64,000 bases of DNA, taken from positions 124,001 to 188,000 of the forward strand of contig NZ_JAXEXL010000013.1 of assembly GCF_034113385.1 (NCBI RefSeq). The letters run 5' to 3'. Source of the stretch: Atopobium sp034113385. GTDB lineage: Bacteria; Actinomycetota; Coriobacteriia; Coriobacteriales; Atopobiaceae. Under the pieces are notes generated by a model that saw only the letters and a list, made by a program, of their open reading frames with translations, was not told where the DNA came from and searched no databases. The translations under genes were made by a program, and so were the position numbers. Positions 33,151 through 40,320 of the stretch are shown here, in pieces; position 1 is the stretch's first letter; every line of letters starts with the position of its first letter.

Positions 33151-33411
33151 CTAGATAAGAAAAGCCGCCCATGTGAGGACGACGAAAAGCAGAGCTATTG
33201 CTGTGCCGACAATGAGTTTTGGCACATAGATTTGCGCCAAGTGCAGCAAGCTCGGTAAAATAGATAACAGGCTGTCTTGCCTGTTTGAGCGCTTACACTT
33301 TGGCGAGTAGGGGCGCTCATTCTTTTTTTGCGGCTCGACTAGGCGCAAATACGTAGCATGCCTGCTATTTTGTGTGGGTGCTTGCAAGGGCAAGCTTTTG
33401 TATGTATGCAT
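33151..33411 (-). CDS. Possible small membrane protein
   Basis: An 86-aa reading frame from ATG 33411 (AAAGAGAC upstream), overlapping the end of the HTH gene by 47 bp. The first half is basic and polar; the last ~25 residues are one transmembrane helix (LIVGTAIALLFVVLTWAAFLI). It fills the gap before the SMC-like gene, which favours a real gene, but the long overlap and odd N-terminus keep this uncertain. Confidence 0.35.
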   Translation of the reverse strand: MHTYKSLPLQAPTQNSRHATYLRLVEPQKKNERPYSPKCKRSNRQDSLLSILPSLLHLAQIYVPKLIVGTAIALLFVVLTWAAFLI

Positions 33412-33583
33412 ACAGTGTCTCTTTCGTGTAGTAGGGGTATTTTGCATTGGGAAGACGTACACAGGGCAGTGGATTGTATTTTTGCTCTGTAAGTTCGCGC
33501 ACCTTCTCTTCTCCGATACCGAGGTAGCGCGCAGCTTGGCGAGTGGTAAGCAGTAGATGTGTATCATCTCTAGGGCCACCCAT
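33365..33583 (-). CDS. Excisionase-like HTH protein
   Basis: A 72-aa protein with a MerR/Xis-type winged helix: LLTTRQAARYLGIGEEKVRELTEQ, then a wing RLPNAKYPYYTKETLYAYI (17-20 residue pieces). ATG 33583 follows AAAAGGAG. It could be the excisionase or an early regulator; excisionases are often near the switch rather than beside int in such phages. Confidence 0.75.
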   Translation of the reverse strand: MGGPRDDTHLLLTTRQAARYLGIGEEKVRELTEQKYNPLPCVRLPNAKYPYYTKETLYAYIQKLALASTHTK

Positions 33584-33585
33584 GG

Positions 33586-33783
33586 CTACTCCTTTTCTGT
33601 GATTAGATCTTCAACAGTACAATTAAGTGCTCGCGTAATTGCTAAAACGCGATACAGTGGCATACCAGCTATAGTCTTTGCTTGGTACTTAAACAGTGTT
33701 CGGTACGGAATACCTGTCAGGTGGCTTAAGTCACGCCATGTAAGGTTGCGATTATCAAGCAACCGCTTAATGTTTGACTTCAT
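33586..33783 (-). CDS. Cro/C1-type HTH protein
   Basis: A 65-aa protein, nearly all helix-turn-helix: IKRLLDNRNLTWRDLSHLTG, IPYRTLFKYQAKTIAG, PLYRVLAITRALNCTVEDLI. ATG 33783 follows AAGGGAA. As a second small HTH of the early operon it may act as an early/late timing regulator. Confidence 0.8.
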   Translation of the reverse strand: MKSNIKRLLDNRNLTWRDLSHLTGIPYRTLFKYQAKTIAGMPLYRVLAITRALNCTVEDLITEKE

Positions 33784-33801
33784 GGAGTTCCCTTTTTGTA
33801 G

Positions 33802-34029
33802 CTACGAAATGCGAATTGCACCAGCAGGGATGCTATGGTCAAGGAAATCGCAGGTACTTGCTACGACAAATCGCTCGACATAAAACATGAAGTGTGGATT
33901 GCCTTCGTTCTGAGAAGAGAGCACGCTAACAAACTTTCGTGCTTCCTCAACGGTTACAAACATCCTGTCATGCCAAACATCGCACCTGACATTCACAGTC
34001 CAGTTGACACGCCAATTCATTTTTCCCAT
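33802..34029 (-). CDS. Hypothetical early phage protein
   Basis: A 75-aa protein starting MGKMNWRVNWTVNVRCDVWH (ATG 34029, GAAGGTAAAG upstream; a TTG start at 34065 is open but weaker). It looks like a small alpha/beta fold: two strands, helix TVEEARKFVSVLSSQ, strands FMFYVERFVVAST. No family is recognised. It lies between two HTH genes in the early left transcript. Confidence 0.6.
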   Translation of the reverse strand: MGKMNWRVNWTVNVRCDVWHDRMFVTVEEARKFVSVLSSQNEGNPHFMFYVERFVVASTCDFLDHSIPAGAIRIS

Positions 34030-34180
34030 CTCTTTACCTTCTTCGCTGAATTTAAAATCGCTCAATGGCAGTTCTTCTCGTGAGGGCTGCCAACATGCAA
34101 GCGCTCATGAGCTAAAAGGCGCTTGGTTTTTGCTATTCAGCTTTCAATGTACGTAGTGGTGCAGTGTGGTACGAGCGGCG

Positions 34181-34372
34181 CTAGTCGAGGAAATCGTCAA
34201 CTTTGCAGCCAATGGCCTTAGCCAGGGCATATAAAGCTCTAATCCCCGGGTTGGGGGTCTTGCCGCTTTCGATGCTCTGAATCGTGGCAAAGGTAACATC
34301 AGCTTCGTACGAGATTTCTCGCAGGGTCTTGCCGCTTGCTTTGCGCAGCTCGCGCAGTTTCTTTCCGTTCAT
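34181..34372 (-). CDS. Cro-like repressor
   Basis: A 63-aa protein that is a single HTH_3 domain (KLRELRKASGKTLREISYEA, TFATIQSIESGKTPNPGIRA, LAKAIGCKVDDFLD). ATG 34372 follows AGGAGG. It is divergent from the CI-type gene across 136 bp holding three operators and is the first gene of the leftward early transcript, hence the Cro assignment. Confidence 0.85.
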   Translation of the reverse strand: MNGKKLRELRKASGKTLREISYEADVTFATIQSIESGKTPNPGIRALYALAKAIGCKVDDFLD

Positions 34373-34416
34373 TGAGTCACCTCCTCTTAGAAACTACTTA
34401 ATATCTAAGTGGTACA

Positions 34417-34445
34417 AACATACTTAAGTATTAAGTGCTTGTCAA
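34417..34445 (-). promoter_or_regulatory. Early leftward promoter (Cro side)
   Basis: TTGACA (34445-34440) and TATGTT (34422-34417) on the minus strand with 17 bp between; operator O2 fills the spacer. Confidence 0.75.
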
Positions 34446-34466
34446 TGATATTTTTTGGACTAATAT
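34439..34466 (+). promoter_or_regulatory. Repressor promoter (CI side)
   Basis: TTGTCA (34439-34444), 16 bp, TAATAT (34461-34466). The -35 elements of the two divergent promoters overlap, so their use is probably mutually exclusive. O3 overlaps the -10. Confidence 0.65.
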
Positions 34467-34508
34467 CTAATATGTAAGTAGCTAAACAAAAAAAGAGCAG
34501 GTAATAAC

Positions 34509-35156
34509 ATGCTTTATGAATTAAAAAATATCCGAAAATCAAGTGGGTATACTCAAGCGGGAATGGCGAGCGCTATTGACGTCCCGCTTAGTACATATAG
34601 AAATTGGGAGCAATGCTTAAACGCTCCGCAAGATATTGGGACGCTCAAGAAGATTGCTGACATCCTACATACAAGCATGGAGTCTTTACTTGGCTATGAT
34701 GCTGTTTTGCCGGGATATATCTCAGAAAATGTTGACGACCATTTTGTCTACGTGCCGTTATTTGGACGCATTGCCGCTGGTGAGCCGCTTTATATGGATA
34801 AAGTAGACAACCACGTACTTACGCCTAAGGAGCTTACGCGCAAATATCCTCACGCATTTTTCTTAACAATCGATGGCGAGAGTATGAACCGTGTTTTGCC
34901 AAACGGCTGTTATGCGCTAGTCAATCCAGACGAAAAGCAAATAATTGACGGTGTTGCATATGCCGTTTGCGTAAACGGATATGACGCCACCGTAAAGCGC
35001 GTCAGGCAACTTGAAAACGGCGTTGAGCTGGTGCCTGACTCAACCGACCCGACGTTTCATCCAATGGTGTATGACGCTACGGTGGCTGGCACCGAATCAA
35101 TTACGATTATTGGGCGCGTTGTCTGGTACACCGTACCGTTTGATTTTGAGATATAA
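34509..35156 (+). CDS. CI/LexA-type phage repressor (HTH plus S24 peptidase)
   Basis: A 215-aa protein. Residues 1-62 are HTH_3 (ELKNIRKSSGYTQAGMASAI, then LSTYRNWEQ). Residues ~78-212 form an S24 peptidase with nucleophile S125 (IDGESMNRVLPNG) and K163 (DATVKRV). The predicted self-cleavage bond is A90-G91 (RIAAGEPL). RecA filament-stimulated cleavage would couple induction to DNA damage. ATG 34509 is preceded by AAGAGCAGG. It represses the leftward early promoter at O1-O3. Confidence 0.93.
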   Translation: MLYELKNIRKSSGYTQAGMASAIDVPLSTYRNWEQCLNAPQDIGTLKKIADILHTSMESLLGYDAVLPGYISENVDDHFVYVPLFGRIAAGEPLYMDKVDNHVLTPKELTRKYPHAFFLTIDGESMNRVLPNGCYALVNPDEKQIIDGVAYAVCVNGYDATVKRVRQLENGVELVPDSTDPTFHPMVYDATVAGTESITIIGRVVWYTVPFDFEI

Positions 35157-35170
35157 GGAAGGGAATAAAA

Positions 35171-35662
35171 ATGAATTATCGGAACTTTGCTGTACTTGGA
35201 GTGGGGATTGCTATTTCACTATCTCTTGCGGGATGTGGTTCAAGTCCAGAGAAGAAGGTACAAGACACACCAAAAGCAGTGACTACCCAGGAGCAGGCTG
35301 TGGCCAAAAAGGATTTTGACGGTTCTAAGCAAGAAGAAATTGGAGAAGGAACTGTCACACTGTATACAGCAGCAGGTTCTACAGAAAATGGCAATGTGCC
35401 AAAGATGACATTGGCAAAAGATATAGTAAATCAGCTGGATATTGATACACGCGGTCTCAACAGTGCAGCTGTTACTTATATCTATGTTGATGGCGTTGAG
35501 AATATGAAAGCTAATCTTGGTGATTCTCAGCAGACCTTTACTATTCAAGGTGACGCTGTAAAAGAAGGTTCTCACACAGTTGAGCTTGTACAATTTAAGG
35601 ACGATAACACGTCTTCAGAAGTTGTCTTTTACCGCAAACTGACTTACCAGGTTGTAAATTAA
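35171..35662 (+). CDS. Prophage-encoded lipoprotein
   Basis: A 163-aa protein with signal peptide and lipobox LAGC (Cys near residue 22). A charged linker follows, then a likely immunoglobulin-like beta domain (VTLYTAAGS, AVTYIYVDGVENM, FTIQGDAVKEGSHTVELVQF). It starts 14 bp after the repressor stop with AAGGAAGGG upstream, so it is expressed in the lysogen. Surface lipoproteins here often block superinfection; that role is inferred. Distinct from the lipoprotein at 27753-28166. Confidence 0.8.
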   Translation: MNYRNFAVLGVGIAISLSLAGCGSSPEKKVQDTPKAVTTQEQAVAKKDFDGSKQEEIGEGTVTLYTAAGSTENGNVPKMTLAKDIVNQLDIDTRGLNSAAVTYIYVDGVENMKANLGDSQQTFTIQGDAVKEGSHTVELVQFKDDNTSSEVVFYRKLTYQVVN

Positions 35663-35688
35663 AAATCGCGTAACCGTTCTAATAATGT

Positions 35689-35723
35689 CCTTACTAACGA
35701 GTAATATTTATCGACTAGTAAGG
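35689..35723 (+). promoter_or_regulatory. Inverted repeat over ribosome-binding site
   Basis: CCTTACTA (35689-35696) and TAGTAAGG (35716-35723) form a perfect 8-bp inverted repeat with a 19-bp AT-rich spacer. The right arm contains the AAGG of the ribosome-binding site of the 301-aa gene. It could be an operator or an mRNA hairpin that hides that site. Confidence 0.55.
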
Positions 35724-35734
35724 AGTGATGCGGG

Positions 35735-36640
35735 ATGTTTTGGAGAAGGACGATGGCTAAACAAGAGGTAACTGTAAAGTTTGGCGGAGACATCGAAGAA
35801 GTCGATATTGATACGTTTGCTCATGTACTTCTTGATTATTCAACCGTTATTAGCGAAGCTGGGGCGATGGCAGACCCAAGCCTTAGAATTAATACAAATA
35901 TTAGAGCCACTCGCCAAGGTTGTCTCGAGGCAGTATTATCTGTAGCAAATGGCGTAATTGGCTCTCTTCTTGCAGACCCGGCTGCCGCATCTACATTTCT
36001 TCTAAATACGATTTCTATTGCAAAAGACTCTTATAAACTTATTCAATTTCTAGCAGGTCATGGAGGGTGTTTAAAAGAAGTCCAGACGATTGGTGATGGG
36101 TGCGTAAAAGTAATCGCTAGCGATAATGCAACAATAAATATAAACATCGATTCGGTAAATCTGTATAAAGACAGTCCAAGAACGCATCGTGCTATTACAA
36201 ATACGTTTTCTACCCTTGCAGAAGTAGGCGATATTGAGGAACTACAAATTAGTTCTCCAACATCTGACATCGAAACATTAAGCGTGCCCAAGGATCTATT
36301 TGCGAATATTGCTAATGTGCCCATGTATGAGAGTGTTGATGTCAAGCATGAAACCATTGACGCTATTTTGACAGTTATTAAGCCTGCTCTTACAACAGGG
36401 CATCGTAAGTGGGAGTTTATATGGCTTGGAAATAAAATGAGTGCCTATATTACTGATTGCGAATTTTTACAAGGCTTATCTAAGCAAAAATATAACTTCA
36501 CTCTTGGGACAACGATGAATGTATCTCTTGATTTAATTCAGAAATACGACCCTAAGAAAAAGGCATTTCTTAATATCGATTATAACGTAGTGAAGGTAAA
36601 CGCAGTTTACCCGCCAGTACTGGATGAGCCACTGTTCTAA
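35735..36640 (+). CDS. Unknown lysogeny-region protein (moron)
   Basis: A 301-aa soluble protein expressed from the lysogeny side. I recognise no family. The N-terminal half is alpha/beta (VTVKFGGDIEEVDIDTFAHV, LRINTNIRATRQGCLEAVLS) with a hydrophobic stretch near 75-105. The C-terminal ~80 residues look beta-rich (KWEFIWLGNKMSAYITDCEF, LDLIQKYDPKKKAFLNIDY). ATG 35735 has AAGGAG upstream; ATG 35753 also has GGAGAAGG. Between repressor and integrase, its position suits a cargo gene that benefits the lysogen, for example defence against other phages; this is inference. Confidence 0.7.
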   Translation: MFWRRTMAKQEVTVKFGGDIEEVDIDTFAHVLLDYSTVISEAGAMADPSLRINTNIRATRQGCLEAVLSVANGVIGSLLADPAAASTFLLNTISIAKDSYKLIQFLAGHGGCLKEVQTIGDGCVKVIASDNATININIDSVNLYKDSPRTHRAITNTFSTLAEVGDIEELQISSPTSDIETLSVPKDLFANIANVPMYESVDVKHETIDAILTVIKPALTTGHRKWEFIWLGNKMSAYITDCEFLQGLSKQKYNFTLGTTMNVSLDLIQKYDPKKKAFLNIDYNVVKVNAVYPPVLDEPLF

Positions 36641-36736
36641 TAAATAAGAAATTGCCCTCGTTGCATCCGCCAAGACAAAACGAGGGCATGGCTACATGGA
36701 GTGTAACCATGACTGATTATATACCAGGTGGTCGGT

Positions 36737-37807
36737 ATGGCCATCGATAAAACACCCAGTGGCAAATGGCGTGTGCGCGTCGAAATTGGGCGTGACGCAA
36801 GCGGGCGTCGCAAGCGCAAATCAGGCGTGTTTCCCACCAAAAGAGAAGCAAAAGCAGCAGAACACTTATGGAACGAGCTAGCGCGAAAAAACGTTATTGT
36901 GCGTGAATCTATGCTATTCGGGCAGTTTGTAAGCGAGATATACCTACCACAAGCTCAGGCGCGTGTACGCTATAACACATACAAGATGTATATGCGCGAT
37001 TTAAAACTTAGACTACTTCCAGCATTTGGAAGCATAAAAATAGAGGATATTACGCATGAGCGCATTCAGGCTGTATTAAACGGATGTAGTAGCTACAAAG
37101 TGGCTACCAATACGCGTGATACATTGCGGCAAGTACTCAATGAAGCCTTGTCACTTGGATATATCAACGTAAATCCTGCCACACGGAGATACGCCATGCC
37201 AAAGCGTGAATTGTACCCAGAAGACCACAACGGCGACTGGCTTACCAGCTTTGCAGAGCACGACGCTTTTATTGCTCAGATAGACAGTGAGCTATTTAAA
37301 ACTGTGGCCATACTTGGCTTGTCTTTAGGACTGCGCAAAGGCGAGATATTCGGTCTTAATTGGGAAGACATAGATCTTGACAAGCGCCTTGTGCATGTAC
37401 AGCGTACATACGTAAAGGAGAAGGACGGATACAAACTTATGCCGCCAAAGACAAGGAAGAGTGACCGCTATGTGCCACTGCGCAAAACGTCCGCACAATG
37501 GCTCTACGCCCTTTATGAGAGTCGTAATAAGCCTACAGGGGCAGTATGCGTTAATTACAGGGGAGAACGCGCAAACCCGCGTGTAACGTCCCAGAGATGG
37601 CTTAAATACATTAGACGTCATAATTTGCCATACGTGACAATGCTTAATATGCGCCACAGCTTTGCCACAAGCTGTCTTATGGCTGGTATGGAGATAAGCA
37701 AGGTATCTCGCTATCTTGGCCATACATCCATCAATACAACCGTTGCACGCTATGTGCGCTATAAAGATGCAGACATGGTGGATGATTTCGATAGTTTTAC
37801 GGAATAG
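36737..37807 (+). CDS. int: Tyrosine integrase
   Basis: A 356-aa protein starting MAIDKTPSGKWRVRVEIG at ATG 36737 (in-frame GTG three codons earlier is less likely). Residues ~1-50 are an arm-binding AP2-like domain, ~55-150 a SAM-like core-binding domain, ~170-350 the catalytic domain with R200 (GLRKGEIFGLNW), R306-H307 (LNMRHSFAT), H329 (YLGHTS) and Y339 (VARYVRY). The first His of the HxxR box is Leu here, a tolerated variant position. It recombines the tRNA-Asp 3' end. The gene ends 97 bp before attR. Confidence 0.95.
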   Translation: MAIDKTPSGKWRVRVEIGRDASGRRKRKSGVFPTKREAKAAEHLWNELARKNVIVRESMLFGQFVSEIYLPQAQARVRYNTYKMYMRDLKLRLLPAFGSIKIEDITHERIQAVLNGCSSYKVATNTRDTLRQVLNEALSLGYINVNPATRRYAMPKRELYPEDHNGDWLTSFAEHDAFIAQIDSELFKTVAILGLSLGLRKGEIFGLNWEDIDLDKRLVHVQRTYVKEKDGYKLMPPKTRKSDRYVPLRKTSAQWLYALYESRNKPTGAVCVNYRGERANPRVTSQRWLKYIRRHNLPYVTMLNMRHSFATSCLMAGMEISKVSRYLGHTSINTTVARYVRYKDADMVDDFDSFTE

Positions 37808-37811
37808 AAAT

Positions 37812-37829
37812 GGGTCACAAATGGGTCAC
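37812..37829 (+). promoter_or_regulatory. Probable integrase arm-type sites, attR side
   Basis: Two copies of ATGGGTCAC-type repeat with GGGTCAC at 37812-37818 and 37823-37829, 11 bp apart, just after the integrase stop. They match the triplet at 2780-2810. Confidence 0.65.
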
Positions 37830-37904
37830 GAGCCATTTGAAATATAGTGTAAAAATATGGCTATTACCTGCGTATACTCCGCTTAATTAAGGCGTGTACA
37901 AATG

Positions 37905-37937
37905 GGGTTCAAGTCCCTTACATCCCGCCATTTGTTT
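37905..37937. repeat. attR core (33 bp)
   Basis: Second copy of the 33-bp core (see attL). It is a leftover 3' end of the original tRNA-Asp gene, not a second tRNA. Confidence 0.95.
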
Positions 37938-37941
37938 GCTC

Positions 37942-37966
37942 AGAGCCCCTTTGGGGCTCTTTTTTA
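37942..37966 (+). terminator. Original host terminator of tRNA-Asp
   Basis: AGAGCCCC-TTT-GGGGCTCT followed by a T-run directly beyond attR. Before integration it would have ended tRNA-Asp transcription; now it is behind the integrase gene. Confidence 0.88.
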
Positions 37967-38028
37967 TTTTGTCTGGTGAGTGCCGCGTTTACCTGCGTAT
38001 TAAAATGGTATAAATGTTATCGCTTATG

Positions 38029-38052
38029 TGTACATTAACCTGTACATTAACC
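38029..38052 (+). repeat. Tandem 12-bp repeat upstream of Rrf2 gene
   Basis: TGTACATTAACC occurs twice head-to-tail (38029-38040, 38041-38052), about 40 bp before the Rrf2-family start, following AT-rich promoter-like DNA (TATAAATG near 38010). Two helical turns apart, it may be the binding site of the regulator encoded next to it. The rest of 37967-38092 shows no gene. Confidence 0.55.
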
Positions 38053-38092
38053 TTACGCACCATTGGCTTTTGGCTAAGCCTGGAGGAATAGC

Positions 38093-38596
38093 ATGGATTT
38101 GTCTAGAAAAACAGATTATGCGCTGCGCATTTTGGCAGAGCTCATTCGTGATGATGGTCAAACGGTTTTATCGGTAAGAACCGCTGCAAAAAAGAATGAT
38201 GTGCCGTATTCCTTTGCGCGCTCCATTCAGCATGATTTAACGCTTGCGGGCATTATTCAGTCCACTCGTGGTGCTCATGGTGGTATGCAGCTCATGATTG
38301 ACCCCAAAACCACCACCTTGCTTGAGGTAGTAGAGGCTTGCCAAGGCCCGGTTGCAATTTCCAATTGTGATTGGAATGGTCCTGATGGTGGTCCTTGTCC
38401 ACGCAGTTCTCATTGTGCTTTTAATCCCATTTGGTGTGGTGCCACACGTATGCTCCGTGATTATCTTGCATCGGTTACCTTGTACGATGTTGTTTTTGGC
38501 ACCAAAGCACCTTCTTTGCCTCAGAGCTATTGGAGTAGCTCTGCGTTTGAGACACTGCGCGCTCCAGCCATGGAAAACCTTCAGGCCGAGTTATAA
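38093..38596 (+). CDS. Rrf2 family transcriptional regulator
   Basis: A 167-aa protein. MDLSRKTDYALRILAELIRD, SVRTAAKKNDVPYSFARSI and GIIQSTRGAHGGMQL give the Rrf2 winged helix. A cysteine cluster follows (ISNCDW, PCPRSSHCAFNPIWCG), suggesting an iron-sulfur or redox-sensing site. ATG 38093 follows GGAGG. It ends right at the start of the MutY-like gene (TAAATG), forming an operon, perhaps a redox-responsive repair unit with the rubrerythrin downstream. Confidence 0.9.
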   Translation: MDLSRKTDYALRILAELIRDDGQTVLSVRTAAKKNDVPYSFARSIQHDLTLAGIIQSTRGAHGGMQLMIDPKTTTLLEVVEACQGPVAISNCDWNGPDGGPCPRSSHCAFNPIWCGATRMLRDYLASVTLYDVVFGTKAPSLPQSYWSSSAFETLRAPAMENLQAEL

Positions 38597-39460
38597 ATGT
38601 CTGCAGATCTGGGTGCTTTTCGCACAAAAGTGTTGGAAGAAGGGCAAGCGCGCTACAGGGATTTGCCGTGGCGTAATACGCATGACCCGTATCATATTTG
38701 GATTAGCGAAGTTATGCTTCAGCAAACGCAGGTGTCTCGTGTAGATGGACGGTGGCAACGTTGGCTTGTGCGCTTTCCATCCGTAGAGGTGCTTGCTCAA
38801 GCAGATACAGCGGACGTATTGGACGAGTGGCAGGGTCTTGGCTACAATCGCCGAGCACTTTCTGTTCATAAAGCTGCGCAACACATAGCAGCGCTTCCTG
38901 CTGGATTTCCCACTCAGCTGTCTGATTTGGTGGCTTTACCAGGCATTGGTCCTGCAACTGCTGCGGGTATTCGTGCCTTTGCCTTTGAGCTTCCTGGCGT
39001 ATATCTAGAGACTAATGTCCGCACGGTATTTTTACATGAGCTGTTTCCTCATCAGGAAGGTATTTCTGACAAGCAACTTGTTCCACTTGTAGAGAAGACC
39101 TGTCCGACAGATGCGTCTAATCCACAAGATAGCCCGCGCAGCTGGTACTATGCACTGTTAGATTATGGTGCCTATTTAAAGAAAACCGTGCCCAATCCAT
39201 CACGTCGTTCCAAATCTCATGTCAAGCAGTCAAAGTTTGAAGGCTCACATCGTCAAAAGCGTGCCGAGCTTGTGCGTATTTTGCTTGAGGCACGTCGTCT
39301 TGCTACACCCATGGGTGAGCTTGAATTGGCATTGGCGCTCAACGAGCAGGAGGTTCAAGCCGGTCGGCCTGTGGTTGAGCATGCAGAGTTTATCAAGCTG
39401 CTTAATGAGCTTTCTTCTGAAGGCTTTTGCACAAAAACAAGCACGGGGTGGATTGCTTAA
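38597..39460 (+). CDS. MutY-like DNA glycosylase lacking the iron-sulfur cluster
   Basis: A 287-aa HhH-GPD protein. SEVMLQQTQVSRV carries the catalytic Glu, LPGIGPATAAGIRAFAFE is the helix-hairpin-helix, and YYALLDYGAYLKK follows. Where standard MutY has Asp (D-x-NV), it has Glu (LETNVRTVF). The four-cysteine cluster loop is missing and so is the C-terminal NUDIX-like domain. This fits a known cluster-less subgroup, probably acting on adenine opposite 8-oxoguanine, but substrate specificity is uncertain. Confidence 0.85.
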   Translation: MSADLGAFRTKVLEEGQARYRDLPWRNTHDPYHIWISEVMLQQTQVSRVDGRWQRWLVRFPSVEVLAQADTADVLDEWQGLGYNRRALSVHKAAQHIAALPAGFPTQLSDLVALPGIGPATAAGIRAFAFELPGVYLETNVRTVFLHELFPHQEGISDKQLVPLVEKTCPTDASNPQDSPRSWYYALLDYGAYLKKTVPNPSRRSKSHVKQSKFEGSHRQKRAELVRILLEARRLATPMGELELALALNEQEVQAGRPVVEHAEFIKLLNELSSEGFCTKTSTGWIA

Positions 39461-39672
39461 GCCGCCGTTCTAAACAAAGTCTCCTTGTTAGCTTATGTCA
39501 ACATTTTTGCAGGTAAAGCCGTGACCAGCAGTCTTTTTAAAATGCGTGCTTTACATAAAATTATGCACGCATAAAAACGAAATAAATTAATGTTTGTGCC
39601 GAAGTAGCATTTGCTATCGGCTACAATGGACACAGACGTGCGGAGGGGAGTCCGCAATAAAAGGAGGAAATC

Positions 39673-40218
39673 ATGGCAGTAGATTTTGAGCATTCTCAGA
39701 CTAAAAAGAATCTTGAGACCGCTTTTGCTGGTGAGTCCCAGGCCCACACCAAGTACGAGTATTATGCTTCCAAAGCAAAAAAAGAGGGCTATGTACAGAT
39801 TTCTAATATCTTTACCGAGACCTCAGGCAATGAGAAAGAGCATGCAAAGCTCTGGTTTAAGTATCTTCATGACGGTGAGGTTCCCACCACTGCCGTAAAT
39901 CTGGCAGATGCTGCTTCTGGCGAGAATTACGAGTGGACTGATATGTACGCTGGTTTTGCTCAGACCGCTAAGGAAGAGGGCTTTACCGAGATTGCAGCTA
40001 AGTTTGCTCTGGTTGGCGCTATCGAGAAGGCACATGAAGAGCGCTACAAGAAGCTGCTCTCGTCTGTTGAGGATGGTACCGTATTTTCTCGCGAGGGAGT
40101 AAAGGTTTGGAAGTGCATCAACTGCGGCCACTTGCATGTTGGTGCAGTTGCTCCTCAGGTATGCCCCACCTGCAATCATCCTCAGTCTTACTTTGAGGAG
40201 CAGGTAGTTAACTACTAA
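39673..40218 (+). CDS. rbr: Rubrerythrin
   Basis: A 181-aa protein of usual length. A four-helix di-iron domain (LETAFAGESQAHTKYEYYA, SGNEKEHAKLWFKYL, KFALVGAIEKAHEERYKKLL) is followed by a rubredoxin domain (WKCINCGHLHVG, VCPTCNHPQ). It reduces hydrogen peroxide in anaerobes. ATG 39673 has AAGGAGGAAA upstream. The 212-bp gap before it (39461-39672) holds a likely promoter and nothing else recognised. Confidence 0.96.
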   Translation: MAVDFEHSQTKKNLETAFAGESQAHTKYEYYASKAKKEGYVQISNIFTETSGNEKEHAKLWFKYLHDGEVPTTAVNLADAASGENYEWTDMYAGFAQTAKEEGFTEIAAKFALVGAIEKAHEERYKKLLSSVEDGTVFSREGVKVWKCINCGHLHVGAVAPQVCPTCNHPQSYFEEQVVNY

Positions 40219-40269
40219 GAACCAGTATAGGTTTTAGCAGTCTTTTACAGCTACATATGCGGATGCATA

Positions 40270-40299
40270 AAACCGGCGTCTTTATGACGTCGGTTTTTG
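40270..40299 (+). terminator. Terminator after rubrerythrin
   Basis: AAACCGGCGTC-TTTAT-GACGTCGGTTT followed by TT. Located between convergent rubrerythrin and nth. Confidence 0.85.
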
Positions 40300-40320
40300 T
40301 ATAGAGAGCGGCAGAGCTTG

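Larger units (their letters stand above)
34396..34479. promoter_or_regulatory. Lysis-lysogeny operators O1-O3
   Basis: Two perfect 15-bp palindromes of the form ACTTA-N5-TAAGT lie at 34396-34410 and 34422-34436. A third, degenerate copy, ATCTA-N5-TAAGT, is at 34465-34479. Centre spacings are 26 and 43 bp. They overlap both divergent promoters and are the expected targets of CI and Cro. Confidence 0.8.
2639..37937. mobile_element. Siphovirus-type prophage (about 35.3 kb) integrated in tRNA-Asp
   Basis: The element is bounded by 33-bp perfect direct repeats (2639-2671 and 37905-37937) made of the tRNA-Asp 3' end. It contains integrase, CI/Cro-type switch, replication genes, terminase, portal, scaffold, capsid, tail, holin and endolysin in canonical order. 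The only clear damage seen is a one-base frameshift in a small zinc-ribbon gene (27417-27750). The tail genes (long tape measure, Dit, Gp37-like hub, Gp15 chaperone) indicate a non-contractile siphovirus tail. It may be inducible. Confidence 0.95.

Noticed and set aside
33151..33579. A 142-codon minus-strand frame covering the excisionase-like HTH gene
   Set aside because: The upstream half is a shadow of the HTH gene; only the part from ATG 33411 is kept, at low confidence.
37905..37930. A possible second tRNA at the prophage right end
   Set aside because: Only the 3' quarter of tRNA-Asp is present (attR core); there is no 5' half.
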